Shown here: piece after piece, positions 52,545 through 63,024 of the stretch
Position numbering within the stretch: the stretch's first letter is position 1
Layout: every line of letters starts with the position of its first letter
Source of the DNA: Hemicordylus capensis
Taxonomy: Eukaryota; Chordata; Lepidosauria; Squamata; Cordylidae
Assembly: GCF_027244095.1 (NCBI RefSeq)
Contig: NC_069669.1
Location: 22,781,501-22,845,500 of the forward strand
DNA length: 64,000 nt
Reading direction: 5' to 3'
The notes under the pieces: generated by a model
The model's input: the letters and a program-made list of their open reading frames with translations, nothing else
What the model was told of the DNA's origin: nothing
Database searches by the model: none
Position numbers and translations under genes: made by a program

Positions 52545-53045
52545 AATAATAATAAAAAATTAATAAATAAACTTTGCTAGCTCCCCCAAAACAAATTGTT
52601 CTCTGGGTGGCTCACAACAGAGGATTAAAACAGACAATAAAAACACACAACACATTAAATCATAACAGACAAAAAAAAGGTGAAAAGAAAATACAATACA
52701 AAAGCAGCTTAAAAATTCATTTTAAAATTAGTTTAAAAATCAGTTCAAATCTGAAGACCCGAATTTAAAAGGCCTGGGTGAACATAAAGGTAAAGGTCTT
52801 TACCTGGTGTCTGGTGATGAAGCCAGAGGACCCTCACTGGGGAGGCTATTGCATAAACAGGGTGCCACCACCGAAAAGGCCCTCTCCCTGGTAGCCACCC
52901 ACCTCACCTCGTCTGGCAGGGGCACCCGGAGGAGGGCCTCCGAAGAAGATCTTAAGGTTCGGGTTGGGACATATGGGGCAAGGCGCACTCTCAGGTAACC
53001 AAGCCATCTAGGACTCTAAAGATTAAAACCAGCACTCTGAATTGG
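52545..53045 (-). mobile_element. L2-like LINE 3' end, minus strand
   Basis: Minus-strand translation includes RTLRSSSEALLRVPLPDEVR and VATRERAFSVVAPCLCNSLP, the L2-type C-terminal block. The A-rich 3' UTR runs down to 52545. Plus-strand GATTAAAACCAGCACTCTGA marks the upstream part. Confidence 0.88.
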
Positions 53046-53052
53046 CACTGAG

Positions 53053-53200
53053 TCGGTCCAATACTGTACACGGACTGGCCGTGGCAGTTCTGGGTCTTGG
53101 GCAGGGGTTTCCCCAGCCCGACCTGGAGATGATGCCAGGGATCAAACCTCCTGCAGGCAAAGAAGATGCCCTATCACTGTACTCTGGCCCCATGGATCTC
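53053..53200 (-). mobile_element. 5S/tRNA composite SINE, partial
   Basis: GAGTCGGTCCAATACTGTAC, CCCCAGCCCGACCTGGAG, CAAACCTCCTGCAGGCAAAG. It directly abuts the L2-like element. Confidence 0.65.
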
Positions 53201-53204
53201 TCTA

Positions 53205-54480
53205 GTTCTCTTGATTACTGTACTGTAACTAAACTGGTTGCATAACCGGTAAAAGTCCCACAACTGCTAAATGATACATCCGAACCTTTAGCTGAAGAGT
53301 GTGTGTGTCTGTGTGTGCGCAAAACCATTTTTTGAAAAGTTTGAAAAAGGATTTCGGAAATTGTTTTATTATGAAAAAGCAAAAGCTGAATATGGCATCA
53401 AGGGTAGTCGAACAACTTTTAAGCTATCAGCACTCACTGGGGAAAATAAATCGATCTATTTTTAATTGGGGGAGGGGGAGTAACTTTTTTTTAAAAACCC
53501 AGCTCCTTCAGAAGTGTATCAAGATGTTCCTTTTTTATGTTTCTTTTTAGACAAGAAGGGATTTAGCAATCCTGCTCCCAGTTAAGTCAATGGCAGTCTG
53601 GGATCTTAAAGACAGGGCTGGATCCTGCAAACACAGGACTTCCCTTAACCACTCCTGTGAACCTGGCCTGTGCTTCATAGTGGTGGGAGGTGTGCCGGTT
53701 GGACACTAAAAAGGGATTTATCCACTTTCCAGACATTTTATTTTTTGGTCGTTCTGTGGTTTGTGACGTCAGCTGCCGCTACCCCAAGCAACGTGTGATT
53801 GGAATGGAAAAGGCACTTTTGTGTTAAGTTATACTTTCGTTGATGTCACAGAGTTGTTTCTACTTTCTTGCCTTTGGATGACCATTTATTTAGAATGTAG
53901 AGCATCTGGTAAGCAAAATAACTCCACCACAAGAAGCACAGTGATGTCAGGATTCCGTTTCACAGTCATTTGCTTGTGTCAGCATGAAAGCGACGATGTT
54001 CTCCCGCCTGGGCTGGCTAACAGGGCCTTTGCAACACACACGTGGGATTCTGGTGCACCTGAGAACGTTGCTCCGTTGGACCTTTTCAAAAGGGGTTCGG
54101 GGCTCTCCCCTTGATGGCAGGAACAAGCGAGCCGGAGCTGCAGCCACCAGGGATGCCCCCCCACCCCCACCCCCGTGTAAAGCTGGCTTCGCTCCTAAGG
54201 CTGCCTGTGTAGGAGCAGGGTGCAAAGGAGGCCCCCCCCCCCCGGCTGCAGCCCATGCTCCCCTCCCCGCCCCCGAAGCCAACAGGGAAATCCCCAGGGG
54301 CTTCCGTGGACCCAGGCGGCTCGCTCCAGCAGAGTGTCAAGCGTGCTTGAGTCCTGCTGAGTTTTCTTCCCCCGTCTTGCCCAGTGCTTACTGGACGTCT
54401 CACCATGAGCCCGCTTGGGGCTCACAAGCTGCTGCCTGCCCCCCTTCGCTGCGGAGTCACAGCAACCCTTCGTTTGCCCC
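53205..54480. other. Unannotated intergenic DNA
   Basis: No gene or confident repeat recognised. Confidence 0.45.
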
Positions 54481-54487
54481 CCCCCCA

Positions 54488-54602
54488 CGGCCAGTGATGG
54501 ACTGCAACGCGCCCCATCCCTATCCACAGTGGCCACCAATAGGCGTGATGGGAGCTCTCGTCCCTCAGTAGCTGGAGGAACAAAGTTGGGCACCCCTGGG
54601 CC
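54488..54602. mobile_element. hAT-like palindromic MITE
   Basis: GATGGACTGCAACGCGCCCC, CCAATAGGCGTGATGGGAGC, CAAAGTTGGGCACCCCTG: a diverged member. Confidence 0.5.
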
Positions 54603-54609
54603 AAAATGT

Positions 54610-55370
54610 GGTGGGGTCTTGGATGTGAACCAACCCAGGATGTCTAGTGGTGGTTCCTCTGAACTGTAGCCATTCGCCTCATGTGCTCTGATGGGTGCAC
54701 ACACGGTGGCGAAAGCCAAGTTGTCCCATCGGAGCTCTGTGGAGCTTCTGGTTGAAGCCGTTGACCGAGATCCGTAGCTGTGTGTAGGTAGTACTGTCCT
54801 CACCCATTCAGTGGTGCCTGCCCCGGAACAGGGACGCCCCCTGGAAGAACCTTCTCCAATAGATCTCGGGTAAGGAGCGATTTAGGAGTAGGATAGTGGC
54901 GGATGTCCCAGTTTGTTATTAGAAGGGCCCCTCGGTTTGCAGAGGAACAGCGGTCAGTCACCTTGCAGAATGAACCTCACTTGTCTGCAGCAACCAGACA
55001 GTCCTACTCTGCTAACTCTGCTTGTGGCCGCCATTCTAACCAAAGGCAGTGCAAACGGAGACATAGGGAGCTTTTATAAACGAGAACAGATTGGACTACT
55101 CTACCCTTTTACCAGATTACACAGCAGGTTCTTTTTATTAACGGATGAGAGCTTGAGTCTCATTTTTTGATAATATATATTTATTAAATGTATTAATGTG
55201 TGTTTTATAATGTACCCCCCCGCACTCCCCTCCTCTGCTGACTGTTGCATACCGTTAAGCTTGTATAGCTCTGAGGGGTTTTCAAGACAATCAATGTGTA
55301 ACATAATGACTGTAAATAAATAAATATACAAAATAAAAAATAAAAACAAGTTGTAAAGCATGGGCAAATA
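54610..55370. other. Unannotated intergenic DNA
   Basis: No gene recognised. 55240-55345 ends in an A-rich tail (AATAAATAAATATAC) suggestive of a + strand retroelement end. Confidence 0.4.
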
Positions 55371-55373
55371 CAT

Positions 55374-55379
55374 TTTATT
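55374..55379 (-). terminator. Possible polyadenylation signal of the convergent gene
   Basis: AATAAA on the minus strand about 55 bp beyond the stop codon of the candidate last exon (stop at 55432-55434). The spacing fits a short 3' UTR, though such motifs are common in AT-rich DNA. Confidence 0.4.
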
Positions 55380-55431
55380 TTCAAAATGCTGTTCTTAACA
55401 AAGAGAGAGAGAGTAAAAAATAAAAGCTTTA

Positions 55432-55616
55432 CTATTTACTTACAATGGTGTTGTCGCTTTGATGCTGGATTAGTTTTAATGACGGTGCAGACACCCCACC
55501 GCCAGGTGGGCTCCCCTGGAGAGGCAGCCGTGGCTGGCCAGGATGCTTCGGGTACCTCCAGCTGCTGCTGAGGTCCGTGTCAGAAGGCGAGCGGCTGCTC
55601 TCGGTCTCTTCCATGC
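55432..55616 (-). CDS. Candidate last coding exon of the convergent gene
   Basis: Read on the minus strand, the acceptor GTGAGCAG|GC is followed by METESS-type sequence: MEETESSRSPSDTDLSSSWR, YPKHPGQPRLPLQG, then LIQHQSDNTIVSK and a stop. An in-frame stop lies just upstream, so the open part begins where the splice site would be. The start phase (2 bases) exactly completes the single base left by the donor at 57475. The polypyrimidine tract is weak, which lowers confidence. A consensus donor GTAAGT overlaps the last codons, so this might instead be an internal exon. The protein part is Ser/Pro-rich and matches no domain I know. Confidence 0.4.
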
Positions 55617-55874
55617 CTGCTCACAACTGACTGTCTTCTCCTTCCAATCAAAAAATGTTACTGGTATGAAATGCGGCAACCACAACATTTTAATGCGGCT
55701 CTTGGCCTGGGAAAGTTCGCCCAAGACCCAAGGCCCCACTTGGATGCCTGGCAAGCGCTTTGGGGAGGGCATCGACTTGTGCAGCACGCCCAGATGCCAC
55801 TGACTGAAACCGGGGGGGGGGGAGGGAATGCTGCTGGTGATTCTGGACCAGGCCTGCACCCCGAGAGACGGACG

Positions 55875-56290
55875 AGAGGCGAGAGCATGGCAAGACTTCC
55901 AGCTTCCAGGGTGTCCTTGGGCTTTGATTGTCCGCCAGGGGCCAAACTGGCAAAGGTGTCTGAGAAGCTGTTCAAAATCTTAAAAACACACAAAAAAAGG
56001 ACTACACCATTGGATGTGGTCAGAGGAATGGAAATTCAAATGGGCAGGAAGGGCCTCCCAAAATTGCTCCATGGAGAGAAAGGATCCATTGCTACCCTGA
56101 CCCCCTTTCCTCTCTGCAACACTGGCTGCCATTTCACCCTAATGGCTTAGAGGAGGGGAGACACCACACAGCAAGCGGTCAGGGCCACAAAGCTCTCGCC
56201 GGCGCTCTCCCATCTCTAGGGAGGCAGATGTTGCCCCCAGTCCCCCAGAGCCTCCATCCTGAGACAGCTGGTGGACGAATTGCACCCGTG
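55875..56290 (+). repeat. Unnamed dispersed repeat, copy 2
   Basis: GCTTTGATTGTCCGCCAGGG, AAATGGGCAGGAAGGGCC, GCTCCATGGAGAGAAAGGA, CTCCCATCTCTAGGGAGG, aligned in order with 34290-34790. Confidence 0.7.
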
Positions 56291-56617
56291 CTCCAAATAG
56301 TGGCAGCCACACGGCACCCAGCACTGTGGGCGGCAAGAGCCAGGGGTGTGTCGGCAGCGCTGGAGGGGTGGTGCCACAGGGCAGCTCTGGGGTGGTGCGG
56401 AGTTGGGCAAGCGCAGTCAGGCAAGAGGACGCGTCGGTGGTTCCCCAGAGGTGTCCTCTGGCACCACCTTGGCACCACTGCAGAGCAAGCCAGCGGCACC
56501 CCTCTTCCGGGGCCACGCACGTGCCCAGGCGCAGGGTGCCCACCGCCCACATGGCTTAGCACAGGGTGTCCACCACCCAGGACTGACTCTCCTCCAGGCC
56601 TTCTGCTCTGCTGGATG

Positions 56618-56905
56618 TAGGAAGCTGCCTTCTGCCGAGTCAGACCCAGCTCAGTGGTGTCTACACTGACTGGCAGCGGCTCTTCAAGGCGTGAGTCAGG
56701 AGTCTCAGTTCCCAGCCCTACCTGGAGATGCTGCCGCCGCCAGGGAGGGAACTGGGGACCTTCTGTGTGTTGTCCCATTGAGCTACGGCCCCATCCCCCT
56801 AAGGCTTACAATCTTACAACGCTCCCATGCAAATGCAAACCAAGCCAGACCCTGCTTAGCAGAGGGGACAAGTCATGCTTGCTCGCTACCACAAGACCAG
56901 CAGGC
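56618..56905 (-). mobile_element. 5S/tRNA composite SINE, full length
   Basis: TAGGAAGCTGCCTTCTGCCG, ACACTGACTGGCAGCGGC, CCCATGCAAATGCAAACCAA, CAGACCCTGCTTAGCAGAG, CTACCACAAGACCAGC. Confidence 0.87.
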
Positions 56906-57246
56906 CTCCCTTCAGTCTAGGGCACCCGGAGGAAAGTGCGGGGAAACCACCACCACCACCACGCATCCCACCGGGTGTTTTTCTTTTCAGAAATGCTGAT
57001 ATGTACGGAGAGGGTCCGTGAACATCTTCTGAAAATGATGCCTAACTTCACTGGCTTCACTGGTCACTTTTGCCCTGATTCACATCCTCCACTTAAAACA
57101 GAATTTAAGATATTTCAGCTGTGTTTAAAGTTGGTGTGAACAAAAATCAGGTCTGACCCAAGAGTGGTCAAAGTTTAAGTGGACAGCCAACGAGATTGTT
57201 TGGCTCTGCCTTGAAAGGCAGGTTAGGGTCTCATCTAGGGCTGCAC

Positions 57247-57345
57247 AACTTTGGTCATCCTGCAGAGGTTGGACTAGAACTCCCTCCTCCCTGCGGTGGC
57301 AGTGGATGATGGGCGCTGTAGTCTGATGTCAACCATCACTTGATC
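57247..57345. mobile_element. hAT-like palindromic MITE, diverged
   Basis: CTGCACAACTTTGGTCATCC, GGACTAGAACTCCCTCC and GGATGATGGGCGCTGTAGTC form the arms. Confidence 0.55.
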
Positions 57346-57474
57346 TCTAGACAGACCTAGCAGCTCCCACGGAGAGGAATGTCTCTACATGGCAGCTGGC
57401 GCGACGGGCCTTTTGACCAGGATGGCACAGGTATGACTGCAGAACCAAAAGCACAAGGATGTTCCGTGTCTCAC

Positions 57475-57630
57475 CTGCAGGAGGCGTTATGGGGGTGCCT
57501 GGGTCAGAGAACTGCAACGGGTCTTCCTTGACCTCTGCTTCTATGTTCTGAGAGGTGGGCGAGTGAGGTATTATCGGCATTCGCACGCGGACAGGGGTGG
57601 CTTGCCCAGAGTCCTCCATCTTGGTGCCCA
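57475..57630 (-). CDS. IQCK: Candidate coding exon, possibly IQCK C-terminus
   Basis: Minus strand, 156 bases, acceptor TCTCTGATTCCAG|TG and donor CCTGCAG|GTGAGA. It encodes (V)GTKMEDSGQATPVRVRMPI, IPHSPTSQNIEAEVKEDPLQ, FSDPGTPITPPA and one base of the next codon. Clean splice sites, balanced codon use and absence of repeats make it look like a true exon. The gene would converge on GPRC5B; IQCK holds that position in mammals. Human IQCK ends near VKCKMEDDAVPAARMKIPSS as I recall it, which resembles the start of this exon. The resemblance is short, and no IQ-motif exon is visible upstream within the window, so the name is tentative. Confidence 0.45.
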
Positions 57631-57699
57631 CTGGAATCAGAGAAAATTGGAATTTTGCAGAAAAGGACCTCAAACGCGGCATTGTAAGAGAGACGTGAG

Positions 57700-57880
57700 G
57701 GTCAAGTATGAGCCGGAAGAGCTAGGCTCAAAGCCCCACTCCACTCACAAAATTCACCGGGTGACACCGGGCAGTGGCGGGGTGTCGGGGCAGCCTACCT
57801 CTCAGGGTTGTAAAATGGAGGGGTGACCATGGAGCCTGGGCTCCCTGAAGGAACAGGATGAAAGCATTGACATGAAGCCT
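57700..57880 (+). mobile_element. tRNA-derived squamate SINE, diverged
   Basis: GAGCTAGGCTCAAAGCCCCA, CAGCCTACCTCTCAGGGTTG, GAGCCTGGGCTCCCTGAAGG follow the GTGGTGTAGTGG family order. Confidence 0.65.
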
Positions 57881-57946
57881 GGGCAAATCCACACAACCAA
57901 GTGTTCTTGTAACACTGGGCATAGACGTTTGTCCGATGCCCGAACC

Positions 57947-58101
57947 GAGGCCAGGCCTCCTCCCGTGCCTTGCAGAGAGGCCGCGAAGGAGGCATTTCAG
58001 CCGGGGCAGTGTTGCCTTGCTTCCCCCTGCAGGACATGCTGCCCCGGCTGAGATGCCCCCTTCGGTGCGTCTCTGCAAGGCACGGGAGGAGGCCTGGCCT
58101 C
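57947..58101. mobile_element. Foldback palindrome, 155 bp
   Basis: The outer 32 bases (GAGGCCAGGCCTCCTCCCGT, GCCTTGCAGAGA) have an exact inverted partner ending at 58101, and inner arms (CAGCCGGGGCAG, CTGCCCCGGCTG) also pair. GC-rich, noncoding and MITE-like. Confidence 0.8.
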
Positions 58102-58109
58102 CTTTCTAT

Positions 58110-60760
58110 AGGGCAGCCCTATGCTATGCATGCAGATGATGAACAGATGAACCCGACTGCTGGGTGAGGGATGCTTCTGCCGAGAGGCCCCCTAGTTTGC
58201 TCAACAGGGACTCCGGGGGGGTGTGTGTGTGGGTGTCTTTCTCCCTGCAAGGAACGTGGCTGCCTGCAGCCTTCCAGGGCCTGGGCTCCACCTTCTCCAG
58301 GGCGACTGGCACAAGAGGCACGTCCCTCAAAGGAGAGAGGCCTGCCTGGCCTGGCCTACAGAGGAATGTGGTCCCCGTGATGCTGGAGCGGTGAGCCAGC
58401 TGGGAAGGGCAGGCAGACAAAAGGAGCATAGAGGGGATCTGCTTGCTGGAGGAAACAATCCTCAATGAACAAAAGCTCAGCCTCCGACTCCACGCGAATA
58501 CTCCCGGGGCGGTCTGCGGTGCGGAATACAAGAACGGAGGGATTCATTCAAGCCCGTGGGGGGGACGCCCCGCCCTGCAGCTCGCTGCCCACTCGGCCCC
58601 GCTTCCTCGGCCCCGGGCTCTTCCTTCCTTCTTCACACATTTACTTATTGACTTGCAGTGGCATACGGCCCGGATCCAGGGCAAGGTGCGGCGCACTCTA
58701 GGCCAAGCCTGGAAATGACGCCCGCAAGGCAAGTCGGAAGGAGTACACCCATCCACCTCTCCACGCTGGCTCCAGAGCCATTTGAAATCAGGCAGAGCGT
58801 CCTGCGTGGAAGTTGAGAACTGGGGCGGGAACAGGAGGCAGGCAGGTGCAGACGACTGGCCCGCATTCCTCCTTGGGATCCTCCAGTTCCCATCTGCCTT
58901 TGGGGCCTGCCCTATACAAAACAGGGCCCAGCTATCCCCTCCTGCCATAAACACCAGACTTGTCGCTTTCTTGAGAAGCAGTTGGGCTGGACACACATGA
59001 GGTTCGGGACTCACGGCTGGAAGGAGGGTGGGGCTCTTGTTCTGCACGGTAGCTATGCCTGCCTGCCCGCCTCCTGAAATGTTTCAGGCAACCCTTCCCT
59101 CCGCCCCACCGCAAATCACCCAACAGCCACTGAAAGGACCTTTGGGCTGGAGAGAGATGCCACAGAGGGAGGCACTGTCTGGTATCAAGAAGACCAGAAG
59201 GCCCTGACGTGTGACGCTTCATCGCTACGAGGGAGGGCCCTTTGCTGCGCCGGAAGCGGCTCCCTTGCTCATTAGCCCCTCGCCCTGGCTTGGAGACCCC
59301 CCTTCCTCCTAGGACCCCAAGGCAGTGAAGGGGCCGGGGGGGGGGGCTCACGGAAGCATCCACACTCATCCCATTACAAAGCAGAGCCGAAAACCAACAG
59401 ACAGCGCCAAACCCAACTGAAGGCTGGACCCAGTCGGGTGGACAGACTCTGCCAGAGCTGGAGTCCTGATGGCCCCAGTGCCCGAGGGCCTTCCAGGCCT
59501 CTCTGAAGCAGCAGCTGAGACCCCTCCATGCATGGCCGCAGCCTAACAAGCCAAGGCACAAAAAGGCTCCTGCTCTCTCCCAAGGATGCGAAGGAAGTGG
59601 GGAAGCAACGAGGCAGCTTTGCTAGCCCAAGAGCTGTGCAACTTTGCCAAGAACCAAACTCCAATTCTGGAAAAGCAACTGGGTGCAACTTATTAGCAAG
59701 GGCTTAGTGCAAAATATATATAGAACGGGAGCCTCATTCTAGCTGACGGACGAAATGCTCGAAATGGCATCAACGTGAAATTGGAGCTGCAGCCTGCCTG
59801 CCGGCTGGAACGGGAGGTTCCGATCTTGAAGAGGCAGGATCCCTGCGGAGAACACCCCCCCCCACCCCTGGTCTTGGGGAATCTCTCCCTCTGGAGGGAA
59901 TGGGACGCTGAACACCCCCCTGCTCCACTGCATGCAAACCACTTTTCTGGATGCGTGTTGCTTCCATGTTCGCAGTTTAAAAAAAACACTCCTCAAGCAG
60001 GGAAGCAAAAGTCAGCAAGGAGGCTTGTTGGCACCACCGCTGGCGGGACAAGAGACATGTGTCCCCACCTGGGTCGGCGTTCCGGACGCAGGGCTGTCCC
60101 TGGGAGGGGTGGGGTGGAGGGTCAGCAATACCAACTCACCCCGCACGAAGGGGCTGGATATTGCATGACAGGCGCCCGTGTGCCTTGACGCCTAATCAGA
60201 GCACATGCACAGCTCTCCTTCCGGATCTAGCTCCTGCCATGCTGGGAAGTTCACTCGCCTCTTTCGTCACTCCAAGGAGGAGGGAGGCAATGAGCTGGCG
60301 ACTGGACACAGGGGGCGAGGGGCTGTGGGGAGCGCTTGGGCCTGGCTGTGGGGCCTGGGGGAGCGTGGGGCTGGGAGCGATGGCCCTGCTCACCCCACCC
60401 AAAGGAGGACAGGCCTGGCCAGACGCCCTCCCGATCGGCAGCTGTGTGGACTCAAAGATCGCGATGGGAGCCTGATGGGGGCTGAGGCAGCTTCTCTTCC
60501 TGCCTTGGTCAGATGCCGGGGAGGGCAAGCTCCTCCAGCTGCCAGCAGGCCCAGGACGGGAGTGTGCCTGGCTCCCCCATCCAGGCTGGGTGCTTCTCCT
60601 ACCCTGCCGGCAGGCGCGGGAACAAGCCGAGTGTCTGGCGGCCCTTTAAAGATGAGCCCATCTCTGGCGGCAGGAGGTTTCGGGGGCCAGAGCCCCCAGG
60701 CGCCTGGTGTCTGCCTAAGGGGGCGAGGAGGTGGCCTCTGCTCCATGGAAGCTCTGCAGC
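58110..60760. other. Unannotated GC-moderate DNA
   Basis: No exon or repeat is named with confidence. Several open frames occur on both strands without recognised domains. If the convergent gene is real, this is one of its introns. Confidence 0.4.
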
Positions 60761-60767
60761 ACAGCAA

Positions 60768-60935
60768 GCGGCCTGACCCTTGGCCCAGCCAGCTCAGGAC
60801 TGTCTGCACAGACTGGCAGCAGCTCCTCCAAGGTTGCAGGCCAAATCCCCTCCCTGCCCTCCCTGGACATGCGGCTGGGGATCTCGCTCGGGGTCCTTCT
60901 GCAGGCAAAGCAGACACTCGGCCACTGAGCTCATC
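60768..60935 (-). mobile_element. 5S/tRNA composite SINE, partial
   Basis: CTGACCCTTGGCCCAGCCAG, CAGACTGGCAGCAGCTCCTC, GGTCCTTCTGCAGGCAAAGC, CGGCCACTGAGCTC. Confidence 0.75.
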
Positions 60936-60939
60936 TTTT

Positions 60940-61435
60940 GACACAGACATGTCTAAGCTCCTCTGGTGCCACCAGAACTCTCTGCTGTTCTATTCTCCCC
61001 CGAGAACTGCGGAGAAAGACCTGGCCACAAGGCCAAGACATGCCAGGGAGGGACAGACAGCAGTCGGGATGTCGGAGCAGGAATGAATGCAGGACCCAAC
61101 CCAATGAAGAAGGAAAGGGACCACAACCATGCTCTTCCCACAGCAGTGCGTGTCCAAAGTGCCTCTAGGCACAGAAAACGCCCAAGAGCAAAAGAACACC
61201 AGCCAGGCCGTCTGGAAATCCCAATGCATTTCTCTTGGGCAACACGGCACGTCTTGCCTGGCGGGCATGAAAACCTCTGGGATGACAACTGTGGCTACTG
61301 GCTCAATCCAGACAGCAAGCCAGCCCGTGGCAAAAGAAGCCGGCCTATGTTTCGGCATGATGGCCGCTTTGGCAGGACGTGCTGTGACTGGCTGGCACAC
61401 CAACATCAGAATCCAAAGGAACACCAGAAGCGGCC
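60940..61435. other. Unannotated DNA
   Basis: Open on both strands for more than 400 bases, but with no recognised domain and no clear splice structure. Confidence 0.4.
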
Positions 61436-61439
61436 TGAT

Positions 61440-61555
61440 CCCGAGTCCAACCATGGGCCCATCTAGCTCAGCATTGCCTACACTGACTGGCAACAGCTCT
61501 GCTAAGGCTTTAGGTTTCAGACGGGGGTCTTTGTCACCCCAGTACCTGAATGCGG
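61440..61555 (-). mobile_element. 5S/tRNA composite SINE, 3' fragment
   Basis: CCATCTAGCTCAGCATTGCC, TACACTGACTGGCAACAGC, GGGTCTTTGTCACCCC. Confidence 0.7.
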
Positions 61556-61559
61556 GTGA

Positions 61560-62875
61560 AAAGAAACATGATGCAATAAATGTGTCTTCCCAACTTCTCT
61601 CTTCTTTAAGCGTTAAAGCAGCTGCGAGGGCTGCTTTTGATCGAAATCGGGGCTCCCATGGCTACACTGAAGTTTAAAAAAAATAAGGCTGGAATGTGAT
61701 CATGAATTTCTCACATCACGTCTGATTTGGCCTCAAAGTACTAGAGATCTGATACTAGAGAAGGCTGGTGGTAAATGGCAGGAAAACACCAGCGTGAAGG
61801 ACAGAGTGAAGGATACTCAACCGGCTTGTGAAGCATCTGAGGATGCAAGGACTCTTTTGCCAGCTCAGTAGCAGCTTCATTAAAAACTATGTTTTTTAAA
61901 AACCCTGTGAGGCTTCTCAAGTGTCCATCCCGTGGAAGACACCCCGTTCCATGCCCCCCCCCCCGTCCTCAGCTACTGTGTAAATCCTCAGACTACCAGA
62001 CGTGTGACCTCCACACAAGGATGAAACTGTCGGCGCTATGGGGCACCAGCTGTCCACAATCCCGGACTGGAGCAATTACGTCCACAATAAACAGAAGAGG
62101 AGCAGGAGTCCTGAGGAGCACGGGACTCCTGCCATGAGCAACGGGACACAGTTTTCTCCCACCAGCGCCAGGTGGAATTGATGGGATGGCAATACAGGGC
62201 TTCTGATGTGGGCTGGCTTGAGCCGTGTTGGCGTTCAAGCCCAGAGCAGATGCTCCAGACATTCAGCACACCACTGCCAATCTATTTCTGGACATCAGCT
62301 GATGATGCACAAGGCAGGGGGACGAGGAGGAGGCGGGGTGGTCAGGCAATCCTAGGCCGGAACGCTTCCCCACAGGCTGGAGGGCAACACAGATGGAAAG
62401 CCAAGCACATTCCCCACTGCTGAAACGTGACTTCGTCATTCCTGCAAGAAGAGAACCGGGAGAGACGCACCAGTCCGGAACCAGAGTGTGCCCAGCTCAG
62501 GATTTACTTGTGGGAAACCTCCGCTTCTTTCCAACAGGGTACCTTTACAGGGCTTGCTCCAATTTTTCACCTTGGAATTGTGACTATGGTTCATATCAGT
62601 TAATAAGGAGCAACAGGGCCCATTTAAATGTGACTGATTCCTCTGGGATGTAGCTCTTTAAACGGATATCAACGGATGGCCATGAATTGTCCCATTCCTA
62701 GAAAAAGTAATACTGTCTTAAGCAAGCAATGCTTAACTTGTCCTCTTAATTGCAACGAGACTACTTTGAGCAATCTCCCTCATCATGGCAGCCACTGAGA
62801 TGATCAGCAGAGGATATCTTTAGTCTCCATGCATCTGAGGCTTGACACACTTGACCTAACACATCACCTTCCATT
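61560..62875. other. Unannotated DNA
   Basis: No gene or repeat recognised. Confidence 0.45.
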
Positions 62876-62878
62876 TCA

Positions 62879-63019
62879 TCAGCCATTCCCCATGTGGTTT
62901 TCCTCGGAAGTGAAACGCTCCCGCAGCAGGTTTAGCATCTGAAGGCGCCTCCGGTCGTGGGCACGGACCAGATCAACGGAGTCTACCTTCAGGGCCACAT
63001 GACTTCTATCACGACATTC
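62879..63019 (-). CDS. Possible short coding exon, unidentified
   Basis: The minus-strand frame reads SHVALKVDSVDLVRAHDRRR, LQMLNLLRERFTSEENHMGN, G and a stop. The composition (charged, helix-like, Leu/Arg-rich) looks more like protein than neighbouring frames. A weak acceptor-like CTGAG|AA is near 63019. I do not recognise the protein. It ends in a stop upstream of the 57-kb exon, so it would belong to another gene or isoform, or be chance. Confidence 0.22.
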   Translation of the reverse strand, partial: ECRDRSHVALKVDSVDLVRAHDRRRLQMLNLLRERFTSEENHMGNG

Positions 63020-63024
63020 TCAGC

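Noticed and set aside
60966-61493. Overlapping open frames on both strands at 61 kb
   Set aside because: Neither has splice sites, a domain or conserved composition; opposite-strand openness suggests chance.
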